Origin: Candidatus Roizmanbacteria bacterium | GTDB taxonomy: Bacteria; Patescibacteriota; Microgenomatia; UBA1406; GWC2-37-13 | Direction of reading: 5' to 3' | Length of the DNA stretch: 64,000 bases | Assembly: GCA_016214055.1 (NCBI GenBank) | Contig: JACRPE010000021.1 | Location: 1 to 64,000, forward strand | Program-made: the position numbers and the translations under genes | Notes under the pieces: generated by a model | Told to the model about the DNA's origin: nothing | The model's input: only the letters and a program-made list of their open reading frames with translations | Databases searched by the model: none | Shown: positions 8,329 through 16,313 of the stretch, one piece after another | Layout of the letters: every line of letters begins with the position of its first letter | Numbering within the stretch: the stretch's first letter is position 1

Positions 8329-8346
8329 ACAGTCATTATGTATAAT
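8318..8346 (+). promoter_or_regulatory. Promoter of leader A (TTGCAA-17-TATAAT)
   Basis: TTGCAA at 8318-8323 and a perfect TATAAT at 8341-8346 are separated by exactly 17 bases. It overlaps the 3' end of serS. The predicted start near 8353 is about 7 bases upstream of the leader peptide ATG. Confidence 0.75.
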
Positions 8347-8359
8347 CGTAACTTGAGAT

Positions 8360-8422
8360 ATGAGAACTAATATATTATCAGTCCTTTTTATTCAACTTAT
8401 TATCCCCCAAAGGGCGGACTAA
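8360..8422 (+). CDS. Leader peptide A, 20 aa, hydrophobic, ends PQRAD
   Basis: ATG to TAA, 20 residues beginning MRTNILSVLF and ending IIPQRAD. It starts 13 bases after a perfect -10 box. It resembles leader peptide B in length, hydrophobic core (NLSIL versus NILSVL) and ending (PVRAGI versus PQRAD). The Pro codon is CCC and the Arg codon AGG, both uncommon in this AT-rich genome. No clear Shine-Dalgarno sequence precedes it. I infer a regulatory peptide; a short membrane-active peptide is the alternative. Confidence 0.5.
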   Translation: MRTNILSVLFIQLIIPQRAD

Positions 8423-8447
8423 GTGTAGAATAAAAAGAAAACACTAA

Positions 8448-8474
8448 CCCGCCCACACAGGCGGGATTTTTTTT
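8448..8474 (+). terminator. Rho-independent terminator of leader A
   Basis: CCCGCC (8448-8453), loop CACACA, GGCGGG (8460-8465), then A and eight T residues. Confidence 0.9.
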
Positions 8475-8476
8475 GT

Positions 8477-8542
8477 ATGTCAGAATTATTTAATTTACTA
8501 GTACTGGCACTTTTCGTAAGCGTATATTTGCGAGGAAAATAA
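8477..8542 (+). CDS. Possible 21-aa hydrophobic peptide downstream of terminator A
   Basis: ATG to TAA, 21 codons, beginning MSELFNLLVLALF and ending YLRGK. It begins 3 bases after the T-run of terminator A, so it would be made only from read-through transcripts. The predicted product is a single hydrophobic helix with a basic end. There is no good RBS and no homology that I recognise; it may be chance. It could be the remnant of whatever gene leader A once controlled. Confidence 0.25.
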   Translation: MSELFNLLVLALFVSVYLRGK

Positions 8543-8574
8543 TTTCCTTCAGTATTTGTAAAATCTGTTGCTAT

Positions 8575-11500
8575 TTATATGTTAATTTGTTCCAAGCCCT
8601 GACTTGTCTGCTTAGCAAGTATTGCGACGGTAGGAGCAGTTTCTTTTGGTAATTGATCTGTCACACTTCCTAATTCGTTCAATACTTTTAAATCTCCAGC
8701 TATAGCTGCTTTGTCTACTTTCTCGGCAAGTTCTGCCAATGCGGCAAAATCTACACCAGGTAAAGCCGAAGCTTCCTCCATCCGTTCTGTCAAAATCGCA
8801 TATAACTCTCGTACTTTATTACTGTCTGGGGCTGTTACCGTCGATGGTTGAGCGGTCATTGGAATAGATTCTTCCGGTTTATTATCTTGAGAGTCTCTGA
8901 TCTCTTTAGTTGATTGTACACGTGAAGGAGAAGTTGAGTAAACTTGCGGCGAGGATGAAGCGGTCGAAGAACTCGCTTTAGATGACTGCGAGATTGCTGG
9001 AGATTTAAATGAAGATGATTTTATCCGAGGTTGTGAGGAAGCTTGTGGTTTAACAAGATCATTGAATGATGGTCTTTGTGGTGTAGGACGTACTGACGGA
9101 GAAGTAGTGGCTGATGATCTTCGTGGAGCTTGAATTTGTTGGGACGACTCAGGTTGGAAATATTCTTCATAGACATGAGTATCACCAGACGCTTGTTTTT
9201 GTGGTGGTTGAACAGAGGTAAAAGATGTCGGGGTTTTATTTGTTGCAATTTGTTTTCTTGGTTCAGGATGTGATTTTTCAATCGATGGCGCAACTGTATA
9301 TAATTCAGGTGGGTCTGGCATATATGATTGCGATGATGGAGAGGTTGTTGTTGATTCTGGATCTGAACCATGGTTTGTATCGTTGAGCGGTGCTGTTTGT
9401 GAATCCATTTTACCAATGCCACTCAATGCGTTTGCAATACCTCCGAAGAGACCTGCCCATGCCTCTCTACTTTCCCTTGCCTGTGCTTCTGAAACATGCG
9501 CATCAGCAAAAGATGACTCAGCTTGTACTCTTTTCATGAGATCTGCATCGCTTATCCACTCACCGAACCCTTTTGCAACATTTTTTAGAGCTTCTGCTGC
9601 GCCTGAAATATCTTGAGAATTTCCTGATTCAACAGCTCCTCTATAATTATCAAGCGCTGTATTGACGGCGTTAGTTCCTTCCGCATCCAAACTCTTTGCT
9701 GAAGCACTTCCTAATGCTTGAGTACCTTTATACATTCCTTCGAATGCTCCCGTCATTGCAAGTGATACTAAGGCCAACGGTGGGCTGATTATTCCTAAGG
9801 CAAGAGCAGGTATACCATGTGCCGCAATATGTGCTTTTAGGCTGGGATGTTCTTTTAGTAATTGTGCGGCTGGGGTTATCGCGGCTTTTGTCAATAAGGT
9901 CGCTGCAATCGCAGTATTCATAGCAATTCCAGGTCCATGAGTTGCTATGCCTAATACTGCTCCTGTGGTTACTCTAATTGTGGGTGGCCCTCCATGTTGT
10001 ATTGCTCTTTTAGCCATCACTCCTGCTCCGGCACCGGCTAGGGGAGCAAATGGCCCAAAGAAAGGAATCAACCCAACTGATGCAACCGCCCCGCTAAGTG
10101 CAGCTGCAATATCATCTCGTGGCATTTCCGGATGATGAGCTAATGCTTCACTGCCCTTTTTAACCGCTTCAACGATAAGATCTGTTGATGCGGTCATGAT
10201 TGGTCCCGCGGCTAGTGCACCAAGCGGTGAAAGTACTAATGATGCGGCAGCAGTCCAAACTACTGTTTTTAATCCTTCTTTTTCTATCCAAGCACGGGCT
10301 TCGGGTGGGAGACTTTGCCACATCTCTTTGGCATACTCCGCAGTTTGTTGAATTTGTTCTATAGCATCATGTCCTAATTTTTTAGCCGCATCCACTTGGC
10401 CTGGGAACATGTGCTTTTCCTTAACTATCGCGTTTTGAACTGCTTCAACACCCTGTTCCGTTGCAATCTGCGCCATATTTGCTAATTTCCCAGCCTGATG
10501 TTGCATTTCCTTCATCCAATCATCCATCGTTTGTTTGGCAAAATTAGCTAATGGCTCTTGAGAAAGTTTCATAAGTTCTATCGATGATCTTGGGACAGAA
10601 TTAATTCTTACACCATTTGGAGAACTATTCTGTGGTCTAACAGCGGAAATATGATTATTTAACGCATTTTGCATTGCTTTCATAAGACTTGTTGGTATGT
10701 TTAGCTTGCCACTTCTTTGAAGGGAAAGAGCTTGATCAACAAAAGATGCAATCATTGCTTTATTTTTGTGTGGTATCTGAGGATCATTTAATGAGGTAAA
10801 CCATTCACCCAATACTTCTGGAGTCGCAATATTTGAGATAAAATCTTCCATTGTCCCCGATACCCACGGAGGAGAAGGATCATGTGGTGAAGGTGGAAAT
10901 CTCATGTAGTCTTGCCAAGTTATTCTATTTGTTGAGTCACTAGTTCCTTCCTGACCGGTATTAACTCCTCTTGTTCCAACGGCATTTGTCAATTGTCCAC
11001 TACGATCATCTCCTCCACCGGCAGACGGCATGGCAGTAGCCCCTCCGCCCGAGCCACCAGCTCTGGGAGTCGGTGCTTGAGGCACACCACCGCTACCCCC
11101 TCTACTTGAGCCTTGATACGGAGGTCGCGGAGGTTTTTTATCACTTTTTTTATTATCGTCTTTTGGAAGTTTTGCTTGTAATTCCTCTCGCTTTCTTTGA
11201 AATTCTCTACCATCAGCTGATTTTTCGAATTCCTCAAGAAATTTTAAGTATGTTTCAAGTCCAGCTTTTGGATTTTGAGGATTAATTTTTCGTCCTATAG
11301 CAACCCAATCATAGAGGGCCCCAATTTGCTGATTCTGTTCCAATAAGTTTGCTGGCACATTCACACCTATATCATCCAGTAATCTTTCATTTTGCGAATG
11401 TCTTTTCGTAAAGTCTCGAACATAATCTCTAAATGTCTTTTTACCGACTTGCTCCCTCTTTTCGATTAAGAAGGCTTTCATTATTTGCCAGTAGGATGAT

Positions 11501-12645
11501 AGTGAAAAATCACCATTATTTCCTCCCCCTGCACTTGGAGGATGATTACTTCTGTATGCGTCCTCCCATTTACCTAAGGGGGCATCTATACCTACTTGTG
11601 GATAATAAGGTGTCTGTTGCGATGAGATATTATCCATTCTTAAATCACATGCACGAGGTCCAATCCTTTCAGCAGGAAGTGCTTTTCTTAATTCTTTTCT
11701 AGCATAGGCAAATTCCATCTCTTTTCCATTTATGAAATTAAAAACGGCGTGATTAGGATTTGGTTCTTCTCCTTCTCGAGCTACATCCGAAAAGTAATTA
11801 AGGTGTCTAACAACATATCTTAATGAATTTTTTATTGGGTCTGTAACTCCTTGTTGATGTTGTGATCCTGCTACACATAATTCATATAACACTCTCCGCA
11901 AGGGTGGGTTATGTTCTGCTAAATCCATCAGTTGCTCAACTGCTTCATCAGTTTTTGCCAGATAATCATCTGACCATATATCATCATTTTCAAAATTTAC
12001 TTCTATTCCTGGAGCAAACCTATGGACAAATGCGGTTATTAGTTTATGATTTGTCTCTCGAGCTGCATTAATTAACTCAGTAGCATTTGTTTCATGATCA
12101 TAGTTGCAGAATGAAGCCGCATTAGCCCCATTAAACACCGTTATTTTAGGCACGGGTAAACCCTGTTCCTGAAAGCGCTTAGCTGCATCAAGCATTGGGC
12201 CTAAATATGCGGGAAGTCTGGGAGAAACATCAGGATGACCTCCCCAACCTATTCTAAATTCCCAATCTTTTATAACTTCTGGATCTTTACATGCTTCTGC
12301 AAATTTACCAATCATGACGCTAGGATTATCAAAGGCGCTTATCTCACTATCTCCTAGGAAGGCTTGAGCAAGAGCATTCAGAATATCCGGATAATTGCCC
12401 GGTAACTCTAACCACTCAGGTAGAGTAGATTCATCAAGTAATCTTGGTGTAAGACGATGTGATGTTGTTATTGAAGAATTATTACTGTCTGAACCTTGAT
12501 GCTTGGCTATTGCAACTGATTCAGGATCAAATACATCTGTATTAGTTCCATGGATATATGGAATTACCTTACTGAGAAAGTTACTACGACTCACTCGTAC
12601 GATCTGATCTTTCGCTTTTAATCTTGCATTTGCTTCTGCTCTCAT
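8575..12645 (-). CDS. Unknown 1356-aa multidomain protein with glycine-rich hydrophobic region
   Basis: I do not recognise the family. Residues 1-490 look like an ordered alpha/beta region, with a beta-strand and turn KITVFNGANAASFCNYD near 167-183 and YYPQVGIDAP near 347-356. Residues 500-600 are a Gly/Pro/Ser linker. Residues 690-790 are predicted helical. Residues 795-985 hold several Gly/Ala-rich hydrophobic stretches with GxxxG spacing (for example GALAAGP, then SVGLIPFFGPFAPLAGAGAG), the kind seen in membrane-inserting or glycine-zipper segments. Residues 1080-1275 are a Ser/Pro/Gln low-complexity region, and 1275-1356 a helical tail. There is no N-terminal signal peptide. Translation starts at ATG 12643-12645 after GGGGA. 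Leader B with its terminator sits directly upstream, so expression is probably controlled by attenuation. A large effector or structural protein is possible, but no function is assigned. Confidence 0.8.
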   Translation of the reverse strand: MRAEANARLKAKDQIVRVSRSNFLSKVIPYIHGTNTDVFDPESVAIAKHQGSDSNNSSITTSHRLTPRLLDESTLPEWLELPGNYPDILNALAQAFLGDSEISAFDNPSVMIGKFAEACKDPEVIKDWEFRIGWGGHPDVSPRLPAYLGPMLDAAKRFQEQGLPVPKITVFNGANAASFCNYDHETNATELINAARETNHKLITAFVHRFAPGIEVNFENDDIWSDDYLAKTDEAVEQLMDLAEHNPPLRRVLYELCVAGSQHQQGVTDPIKNSLRYVVRHLNYFSDVAREGEEPNPNHAVFNFINGKEMEFAYARKELRKALPAERIGPRACDLRMDNISSQQTPYYPQVGIDAPLGKWEDAYRSNHPPSAGGGNNGDFSLSSYWQIMKAFLIEKREQVGKKTFRDYVRDFTKRHSQNERLLDDIGVNVPANLLEQNQQIGALYDWVAIGRKINPQNPKAGLETYLKFLEEFEKSADGREFQRKREELQAKLPKDDNKKSDKKPPRPPYQGSSRGGSGGVPQAPTPRAGGSGGGATAMPSAGGGDDRSGQLTNAVGTRGVNTGQEGTSDSTNRITWQDYMRFPPSPHDPSPPWVSGTMEDFISNIATPEVLGEWFTSLNDPQIPHKNKAMIASFVDQALSLQRSGKLNIPTSLMKAMQNALNNHISAVRPQNSSPNGVRINSVPRSSIELMKLSQEPLANFAKQTMDDWMKEMQHQAGKLANMAQIATEQGVEAVQNAIVKEKHMFPGQVDAAKKLGHDAIEQIQQTAEYAKEMWQSLPPEARAWIEKEGLKTVVWTAAASLVLSPLGALAAGPIMTASTDLIVEAVKKGSEALAHHPEMPRDDIAAALSGAVASVGLIPFFGPFAPLAGAGAGVMAKRAIQHGGPPTIRVTTGAVLGIATHGPGIAMNTAIAATLLTKAAITPAAQLLKEHPSLKAHIAAHGIPALALGIISPPLALVSLAMTGAFEGMYKGTQALGSASAKSLDAEGTNAVNTALDNYRGAVESGNSQDISGAAEALKNVAKGFGEWISDADLMKRVQAESSFADAHVSEAQARESREAWAGLFGGIANALSGIGKMDSQTAPLNDTNHGSDPESTTTSPSSQSYMPDPPELYTVAPSIEKSHPEPRKQIATNKTPTSFTSVQPPQKQASGDTHVYEEYFQPESSQQIQAPRRSSATTSPSVRPTPQRPSFNDLVKPQASSQPRIKSSSFKSPAISQSSKASSSTASSSPQVYSTSPSRVQSTKEIRDSQDNKPEESIPMTAQPSTVTAPDSNKVRELYAILTERMEEASALPGVDFAALAELAEKVDKAAIAGDLKVLNELGSVTDQLPKETAPTVAILAKQTSQGLEQINI

Positions 12646-12663
12646 ATTTTTATCCCCATAACT

Positions 12664-12685
12664 AAAAAACCCGCCGGTGGGCGGG
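12664..12685 (-). terminator. Rho-independent terminator of leader B
   Basis: On the minus strand: CCCGCC, loop CACC, GGCGGG, then six T residues. It ends 18 bases before the start codon of the 1356-aa protein, so it must be bypassed for expression. Confidence 0.9.
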
Positions 12686-12707
12686 TATATAATTTTGTTA
12701 TCAATTC

Positions 12708-12776
12708 TTATATCCCAGCCCTTACGGGGTTAAGGAAAAAAAGGACGATAAGAATTGATAAATTTGCTTTGGTCAT
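12708..12776 (-). CDS. Leader peptide B, 22 aa, hydrophobic, ends NPVRAGI
   Basis: ATG at 12774-12776, TAA at 12708-12710. The peptide begins MTKANLSILIVL, continues with a hydrophobic stretch and ends LNPVRAGI. It starts 12 bases after a perfect TATAAT. The C-terminal VRAGI resembles the GIRAGP core of the SecM arrest sequence, though the final Pro is Ile. Codons CCC (Pro) and AGG (Arg) near the end are uncommon here. The layout fits a leader peptide whose translation controls the downstream terminator. Confidence 0.6.
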   Translation of the reverse strand: MTKANLSILIVLFFLNPVRAGI

Positions 12777-12788
12777 AATTATTCTTAT

Positions 12789-12816
12789 ATTATAGCATAC
12801 TTTTTTCCAAATGCAA
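12789..12816 (-). promoter_or_regulatory. Promoter of leader B (TTGCAT-16-TATAAT, extended -10)
   Basis: On the minus strand, TTGCAT (12811-12816) and TATAAT (12789-12794) are separated by 16 bases. TGC directly before the -10 gives an extended -10 element. Confidence 0.8.
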
Positions 12817-12862
12817 TATGTACTAAGTATGTATATAGTTTTTTCCATTTTATTCATTTTTT

Positions 12863-12871
12863 TGATATACT
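12863..12871 (+). promoter_or_regulatory. Extended -10 (TGATATACT) for the aminotransferase gene
   Basis: TATACT at 12866-12871 is preceded by TGA. The ATG at 12879 is 7 bases after it, so the transcript would be leaderless. No good -35 box is seen. Confidence 0.55.
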
Positions 12872-12878
12872 ATCAACT

Positions 12879-14495
12879 ATGAACTTCAAAACTGAATTAG
12901 CCCTTATTGAGAAAGTTTCCCAAAAAGCACTTGATAGGGTATTGAAGAAATTTGCCACCTATACACGAAATACGTTAGTACTGAATCAAGATCAAGAAAA
13001 AGTGATTAAGAATGAGTTTACCCTGCTTAAAAAATCATTTACTCAGCACCTTTTACTTTCACTCAAATTAGCACACGAGGCTGATGAAGGAAAGCGCAGA
13101 CAGAAAAAAAGAATTGCTTATCTCAATATCCAAATGAGTCAATATCGAAAGCAGATAAGATCTGTCTTTCCTCGGGCGGGATTAGTGTGGGTATTAGATG
13201 GGATCATCTTCAAAAATCAAATCGCCGGAATAAAGAAGCTCGCTGGTCTGCCAGATGAAGATGGAGCTGTTATAGATGTGCTCAATTCTGCTTCATCGGT
13301 CAGTCTCGGAGCTGAAAACCCCTGGTTAATTATGGCAGACCGAGTCGAAGATCATTTAGGAATACGGGACAATATTTGTTCAGCATACCATACGGGTCTT
13401 CGCCAAGGATTTGTTTTAAAATCCCTTGCGGAATTATATCCGGGTAATAAAAAACAAGCCCTTACCGTACATACAGAATCCTCAGGTACTATAGTTGATT
13501 CTATCGCGATAGAGTCATGCGTTGCATATGCAGAAAAAACATTTGGAGGAAATACATCAAGACGTATATTGGCAGTAGATGGTACTTGGGCTGGTGGATA
13601 TGGATCAGCACGTGAAGGTACCGGGTTTGGGATAGATAAACAACAAGTATCAAGAATCGGTAAAAATGTCTGGGTTGACCGATGCCTTCCTCCCCCCATA
13701 AAGGAAAATGGTGCCCAGTTTCTCAGCATATTAAAGAATAAAATAAAAACAGGAGAAATAGCGGGAGTCTATCTAGAGCCTGATAGTATTGGCGACCTTG
13801 GTATTATCATACCTGATAAAAATATATTAAAAAGGATGATTGAATTGCTCATGCAGTATGGTATTCCAGTGATTGCAGACTGCGTACAACAGTTAGGCAG
13901 AACAGGAGGATATTGGGGCGAAAATGTGGAAAAAATATTGAATAGGCATCCTTTGTTGGTTGTTACAACCGCAAAATCCGCATCAAATGGTCAACCATTT
14001 GGGTATGTAATTATGCCAAAAATTATAGCGGACGCGGCTTATGCTCTCACTCAAGTTACCACTAATCAAATGAATGGACCCCTTCTTCGGGCTTTAGTTG
14101 TAGCTGAGATACTAAGGGATTCACTTATACAAAAATGGCTCATTCAAAAAGGGGAAGATCTTGAACAAATCGCACTTTCATATGGATTGGAGTCTGGAGA
14201 AAAAGGATTGAGGGGTAAATTTATGAATAGAGGTATTTATGTGGGTGATAATGAAAAAGTTAAACTGGTGCAAATTGCATTGTTGGTCGAAGATGGTATA
14301 TTGGTAGGTGCACTACCCCAGTCTATACGCTATCAACCCATGCTACTTGATTTTTCAGAAACAAATTCGTTAGTTGCTCATATAATTTGCAGAAGAGTGC
14401 TGAAAGTTCTTGCAGGTGATATTTCTCAGGAAATAAAAGATATTTATAAAACAATGCAAGGAGTTGCAAGTGGTCTTGCGAGAAAAAATACCTAA
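12879..14495 (+). CDS. PLP-dependent class III aminotransferase-like protein with N-terminal extension
   Basis: A 538-residue fold type I PLP enzyme of the class III (acetylornithine/lysine aminotransferase) superfamily. D334 in VIADCVQQLGRTGGYWGEN matches the Asp that contacts the pyridine nitrogen (usual form ADEVQTGxGRTG; Glu is Cys here). K366 in TTAKSASNGQPFGYV is the Schiff-base lysine. HTESSGTIVDSIAIE (near 198-212) matches the phosphate-binding turn. About 100 N-terminal residues form a charged helical extension not usual in the family. Substrate unknown. A GNAT gene starts one base after its stop, so the two may act on the same amine-containing metabolite. Confidence 0.8.
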   Translation: MNFKTELALIEKVSQKALDRVLKKFATYTRNTLVLNQDQEKVIKNEFTLLKKSFTQHLLLSLKLAHEADEGKRRQKKRIAYLNIQMSQYRKQIRSVFPRAGLVWVLDGIIFKNQIAGIKKLAGLPDEDGAVIDVLNSASSVSLGAENPWLIMADRVEDHLGIRDNICSAYHTGLRQGFVLKSLAELYPGNKKQALTVHTESSGTIVDSIAIESCVAYAEKTFGGNTSRRILAVDGTWAGGYGSAREGTGFGIDKQQVSRIGKNVWVDRCLPPPIKENGAQFLSILKNKIKTGEIAGVYLEPDSIGDLGIIIPDKNILKRMIELLMQYGIPVIADCVQQLGRTGGYWGENVEKILNRHPLLVVTTAKSASNGQPFGYVIMPKIIADAAYALTQVTTNQMNGPLLRALVVAEILRDSLIQKWLIQKGEDLEQIALSYGLESGEKGLRGKFMNRGIYVGDNEKVKLVQIALLVEDGILVGALPQSIRYQPMLLDFSETNSLVAHIICRRVLKVLAGDISQEIKDIYKTMQGVASGLARKNT

Positions 14496-14496
14496 G

Positions 14497-15024
14497 ATGG
14501 TTACTTTTCCCGATTTCAGGGAGAGAAAATTAATATCTCCATTAACAGTAAGGCAATATCAAGAAAAAGATAAAGATGCGGTGTGGGCACTTCATGTGCG
14601 GGCAATGTCTGTTATCGGTGTGAATACCGGGAAAAAAGGACGTCATAAGGATTTTGACTCAATTACTGATACCTATCTAAATAACGGAGGGGATTTTTTA
14701 GTTGGGGAAGTTGACGGTAAGATAGTTGCGATGGGAGGATTAAAAAAAACAGGCACTGAAGGGGTGGGTGAGATAGTGCGTATGAGGGTTGATCCTGACA
14801 CTCAACATGTTGGATACGGCAAACAAATACTTAAAAAATTAGAAGCTCACGCCTTACAACTAGGTTATCACACGTTAACGCTTTCAACCTCAAATCTCCA
14901 AATTGCCGCGTTGGCATTTTATCCAAAAATGGGATATCCCGAAATAAGAAAAGAGCTATCTCCAATACCTCAACTTGCAGAGAGAGGAATAATGATCTCC
15001 CACTTTCAAAAAGTTATAAAGTGA
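14497..15024 (+). CDS. GNAT family N-acetyltransferase
   Basis: A GNAT-fold acetyltransferase of about 175 residues. Motif A (VRMRVDPDTQHVGYGKQIL, fitting the V-x-x-x-xRGxGxG/A acetyl-CoA loop with HVGYGK) is followed by the ALAFYPKMGY segment of motif B. A start at 14464 is also possible, but it would sit inside the upstream gene and add residues without GNAT character. The ATG at 14497 begins MVTFPDF one base after the aminotransferase stop. The acceptor substrate is unknown. The 3' end overlaps the convergent radical SAM gene by 11 bases. Confidence 0.82.
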   Translation: MVTFPDFRERKLISPLTVRQYQEKDKDAVWALHVRAMSVIGVNTGKKGRHKDFDSITDTYLNNGGDFLVGEVDGKIVAMGGLKKTGTEGVGEIVRMRVDPDTQHVGYGKQILKKLEAHALQLGYHTLTLSTSNLQIAALAFYPKMGYPEIRKELSPIPQLAERGIMISHFQKVIK

Positions 15025-16243
15025 TATTGGGATCTTCCAGGTTAATATTCTGGGAAAGATATTGTCTAACATTTTTCGCATACGGCGCAGCAACCGTCAA
15101 TGTCCGTGCAATACATCCATCACCACTATTAGATGCAATGCCAAGGCTTTGTCTTACTGCCGGTTGTTTTAACTCTTCAAACGGTTTTGTATCTAAAGTA
15201 AGCACTCCATTAATGAGCCATCCCATTTGAAGCTCAGGAGCCCGAACCTCAAGACATGAAAATACCATGTGTTTACCATCACGTTGAGGAACGATAGTAA
15301 TCTCACCTTCCGGCAATCCAGCGGGACATTCATATGCAGGTTGTCCGTTTTTTTTCAGCGGACGGTGGAGTGAACCGAAATCTCCTGATACGCTAACCAT
15401 TTTCTGAGTTGAATTTTTTGGATATTTTTTTCGAATTTCGTCAACTATTTTATAAAATAAGATATGATCTTCATCGGACAGTACCAGGTCTGACTTTGCC
15501 CCTCCGATTGCTTTATGGCGATTAAACCTAACGCCATTGCAATCTAATCCTCCTAAATCTTTATTACCAAGTACTATATCTGCTATTTCCTCAAGTCTGT
15601 CCAGGTTATGTCGTCCTACTGTGACATTGAGTACGATACCGATATGGGTTTTAAATCGTTCATTAAATTCACGAATATTTTGTATAGCCTTTCGTACCAT
15701 TTGTGCCGGTACTCCATTAAATGTATTAACGCCATCATCAAAAGGGTCGTGCAATGACATTTGGATATTGTGTATGCCAGCCTCCGCAATTAAAGGAAGG
15801 GATTTCTCAGGTGCCATGGCAACTATGGTACCGCTTGTGAGAAAATACGGTTTCTCATTCATAAGTCCAGCCTTAAATATATCCGGTCGAGTTAATAGGT
15901 CGGCCCCGGTAAGTACCACGTTAAATTCTTTGGCCTCGAGAGTATTTTTCATATCCACTATTGTTTCAACAGGTACCCTATAGTTTGGATTTACACCTCC
16001 TTTTATAAGATAACAATTGTTGCAGGCGGCACCACAAGTATGGTCGATCTTTTCCAAAGATGCAGGAATTCCCGTTTTAGCTTCAATGAGAATATATGCC
16101 GTTCTATTATGAGGTGGCCTCACGAGAGATTCAGGACTAAAGGGCTGTAATAATGCGGGGTGGATACGAGTAGAATCAAAGTCAAAATACCGATCTCCCC
16201 CTCCTTGACCCTCTTCTAATAATGCCTTGTATGCAATTCTCAT
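15014..16243 (-). CDS. Radical SAM protein (CX3CX2C) with C-terminal cysteines
   Basis: A 409-residue protein. C70, C74 and C77 in CGAACNNC form the CX3CX2C motif that holds the 4Fe-4S cluster cleaving S-adenosylmethionine. Later segments (VVLTGADLL; LTSGTIVAM; IQMSLHDP) fit strands of the radical SAM TIM barrel. The C-terminal part has further cysteines (YECPAGLPEG, FSCLEV, DGCIAR), as in enzymes with an auxiliary cluster (SPASM/twitch-like), but I cannot confirm a complete set. The ATG at 16241-16243 is preferred: the longer frame starting at 16303 would run through the terminator hairpin. Leader C precedes it. The reaction is unknown. It is not close enough to PqqE or BioB for a name. Confidence 0.85.
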   Translation of the reverse strand: MRIAYKALLEEGQGGGDRYFDFDSTRIHPALLQPFSPESLVRPPHNRTAYILIEAKTGIPASLEKIDHTCGAACNNCYLIKGGVNPNYRVPVETIVDMKNTLEAKEFNVVLTGADLLTRPDIFKAGLMNEKPYFLTSGTIVAMAPEKSLPLIAEAGIHNIQMSLHDPFDDGVNTFNGVPAQMVRKAIQNIREFNERFKTHIGIVLNVTVGRHNLDRLEEIADIVLGNKDLGGLDCNGVRFNRHKAIGGAKSDLVLSDEDHILFYKIVDEIRKKYPKNSTQKMVSVSGDFGSLHRPLKKNGQPAYECPAGLPEGEITIVPQRDGKHMVFSCLEVRAPELQMGWLINGVLTLDTKPFEELKQPAVRQSLGIASNSGDGCIARTLTVAAPYAKNVRQYLSQNINLEDPNITL

Positions 16244-16249
16244 ATATAT

Positions 16250-16276
16250 AAAAAACCCGCCTTTGTTGAGGGCGGG
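16250..16276 (-). terminator. Rho-independent terminator of leader C
   Basis: On the minus strand: CCCGCC, 9-base loop, GGCGGG, six T residues, directly before the radical SAM start codon. Confidence 0.88.
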
Positions 16277-16313
16277 TATATGTTTATTATTTATAATACT
16301 CATAATCCCGCTT

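Larger units (their letters stand above)
8353..8474 (+). promoter_or_regulatory. Leader RNA A: peptide-coding attenuator-like RNA
   Basis: A predicted RNA of about 120 bases with three parts: a 20-aa leader peptide (8360-8422), a long AT-rich helix (8384-8393 with 8428-8437, plus 8395-8399 with 8420-8424) and a terminator (8448-8474). An alternative pairing joins GGCGG (8413-8417) and AGTG (8422-8425) to CCGCC (8449-8453) and CACT (8442-8445), which would break the terminator. This matches the layout of leaders B (12.7 kb) and C (16.3 kb). Unlike them, no large gene follows on this strand; only a 21-codon ORF begins at 8477. Confidence 0.55.
12646..12785 (-). promoter_or_regulatory. Leader RNA B: peptide-coding attenuator of the 1356-aa gene
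   Basis: The predicted 5' UTR of about 140 bases runs from promoter B to the gene. It holds a 22-aa leader peptide (12708-12776), a perfect 13-bp inverted repeat (12699-12711 with 12748-12760) and a terminator (12664-12685). The terminator is directly before the GGGGA ribosome-binding site at about 12655. The minus-strand segment GGCTGGGATATA (12709-12720), which covers the leader stop codon, can pair with TATACCCGCC (12680-12689), the 5' arm of the terminator, leaving two bulged bases. That would be an antiterminator. The 5' arm of the 13-bp helix is translated, so ribosome position would decide the fold. Confidence 0.65.

Noticed and set aside
8575-12645. Cyclodipeptide synthase-like head domain in the 1356-aa protein
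   Set aside because: A few short stretches recall a Rossmann-type enzyme, but the catalytic Ser and Tyr/Glu pattern of that family could not be placed.
8360-12776. Type I toxin peptides (Ibs/Ldr-like) as the main explanation of peptides A and B
   Set aside because: The size and hydrophobicity fit, but no antisense RNA promoter is seen opposite them and two of three units sit directly before large genes. Kept only as an alternative.
16244-16303. N-terminal extension of the radical SAM protein to an ATG at 16303
   Set aside because: The extra 20 codons run through the terminator stem and T-run; the ATG at 16243 begins the conserved-looking protein directly after the terminator.
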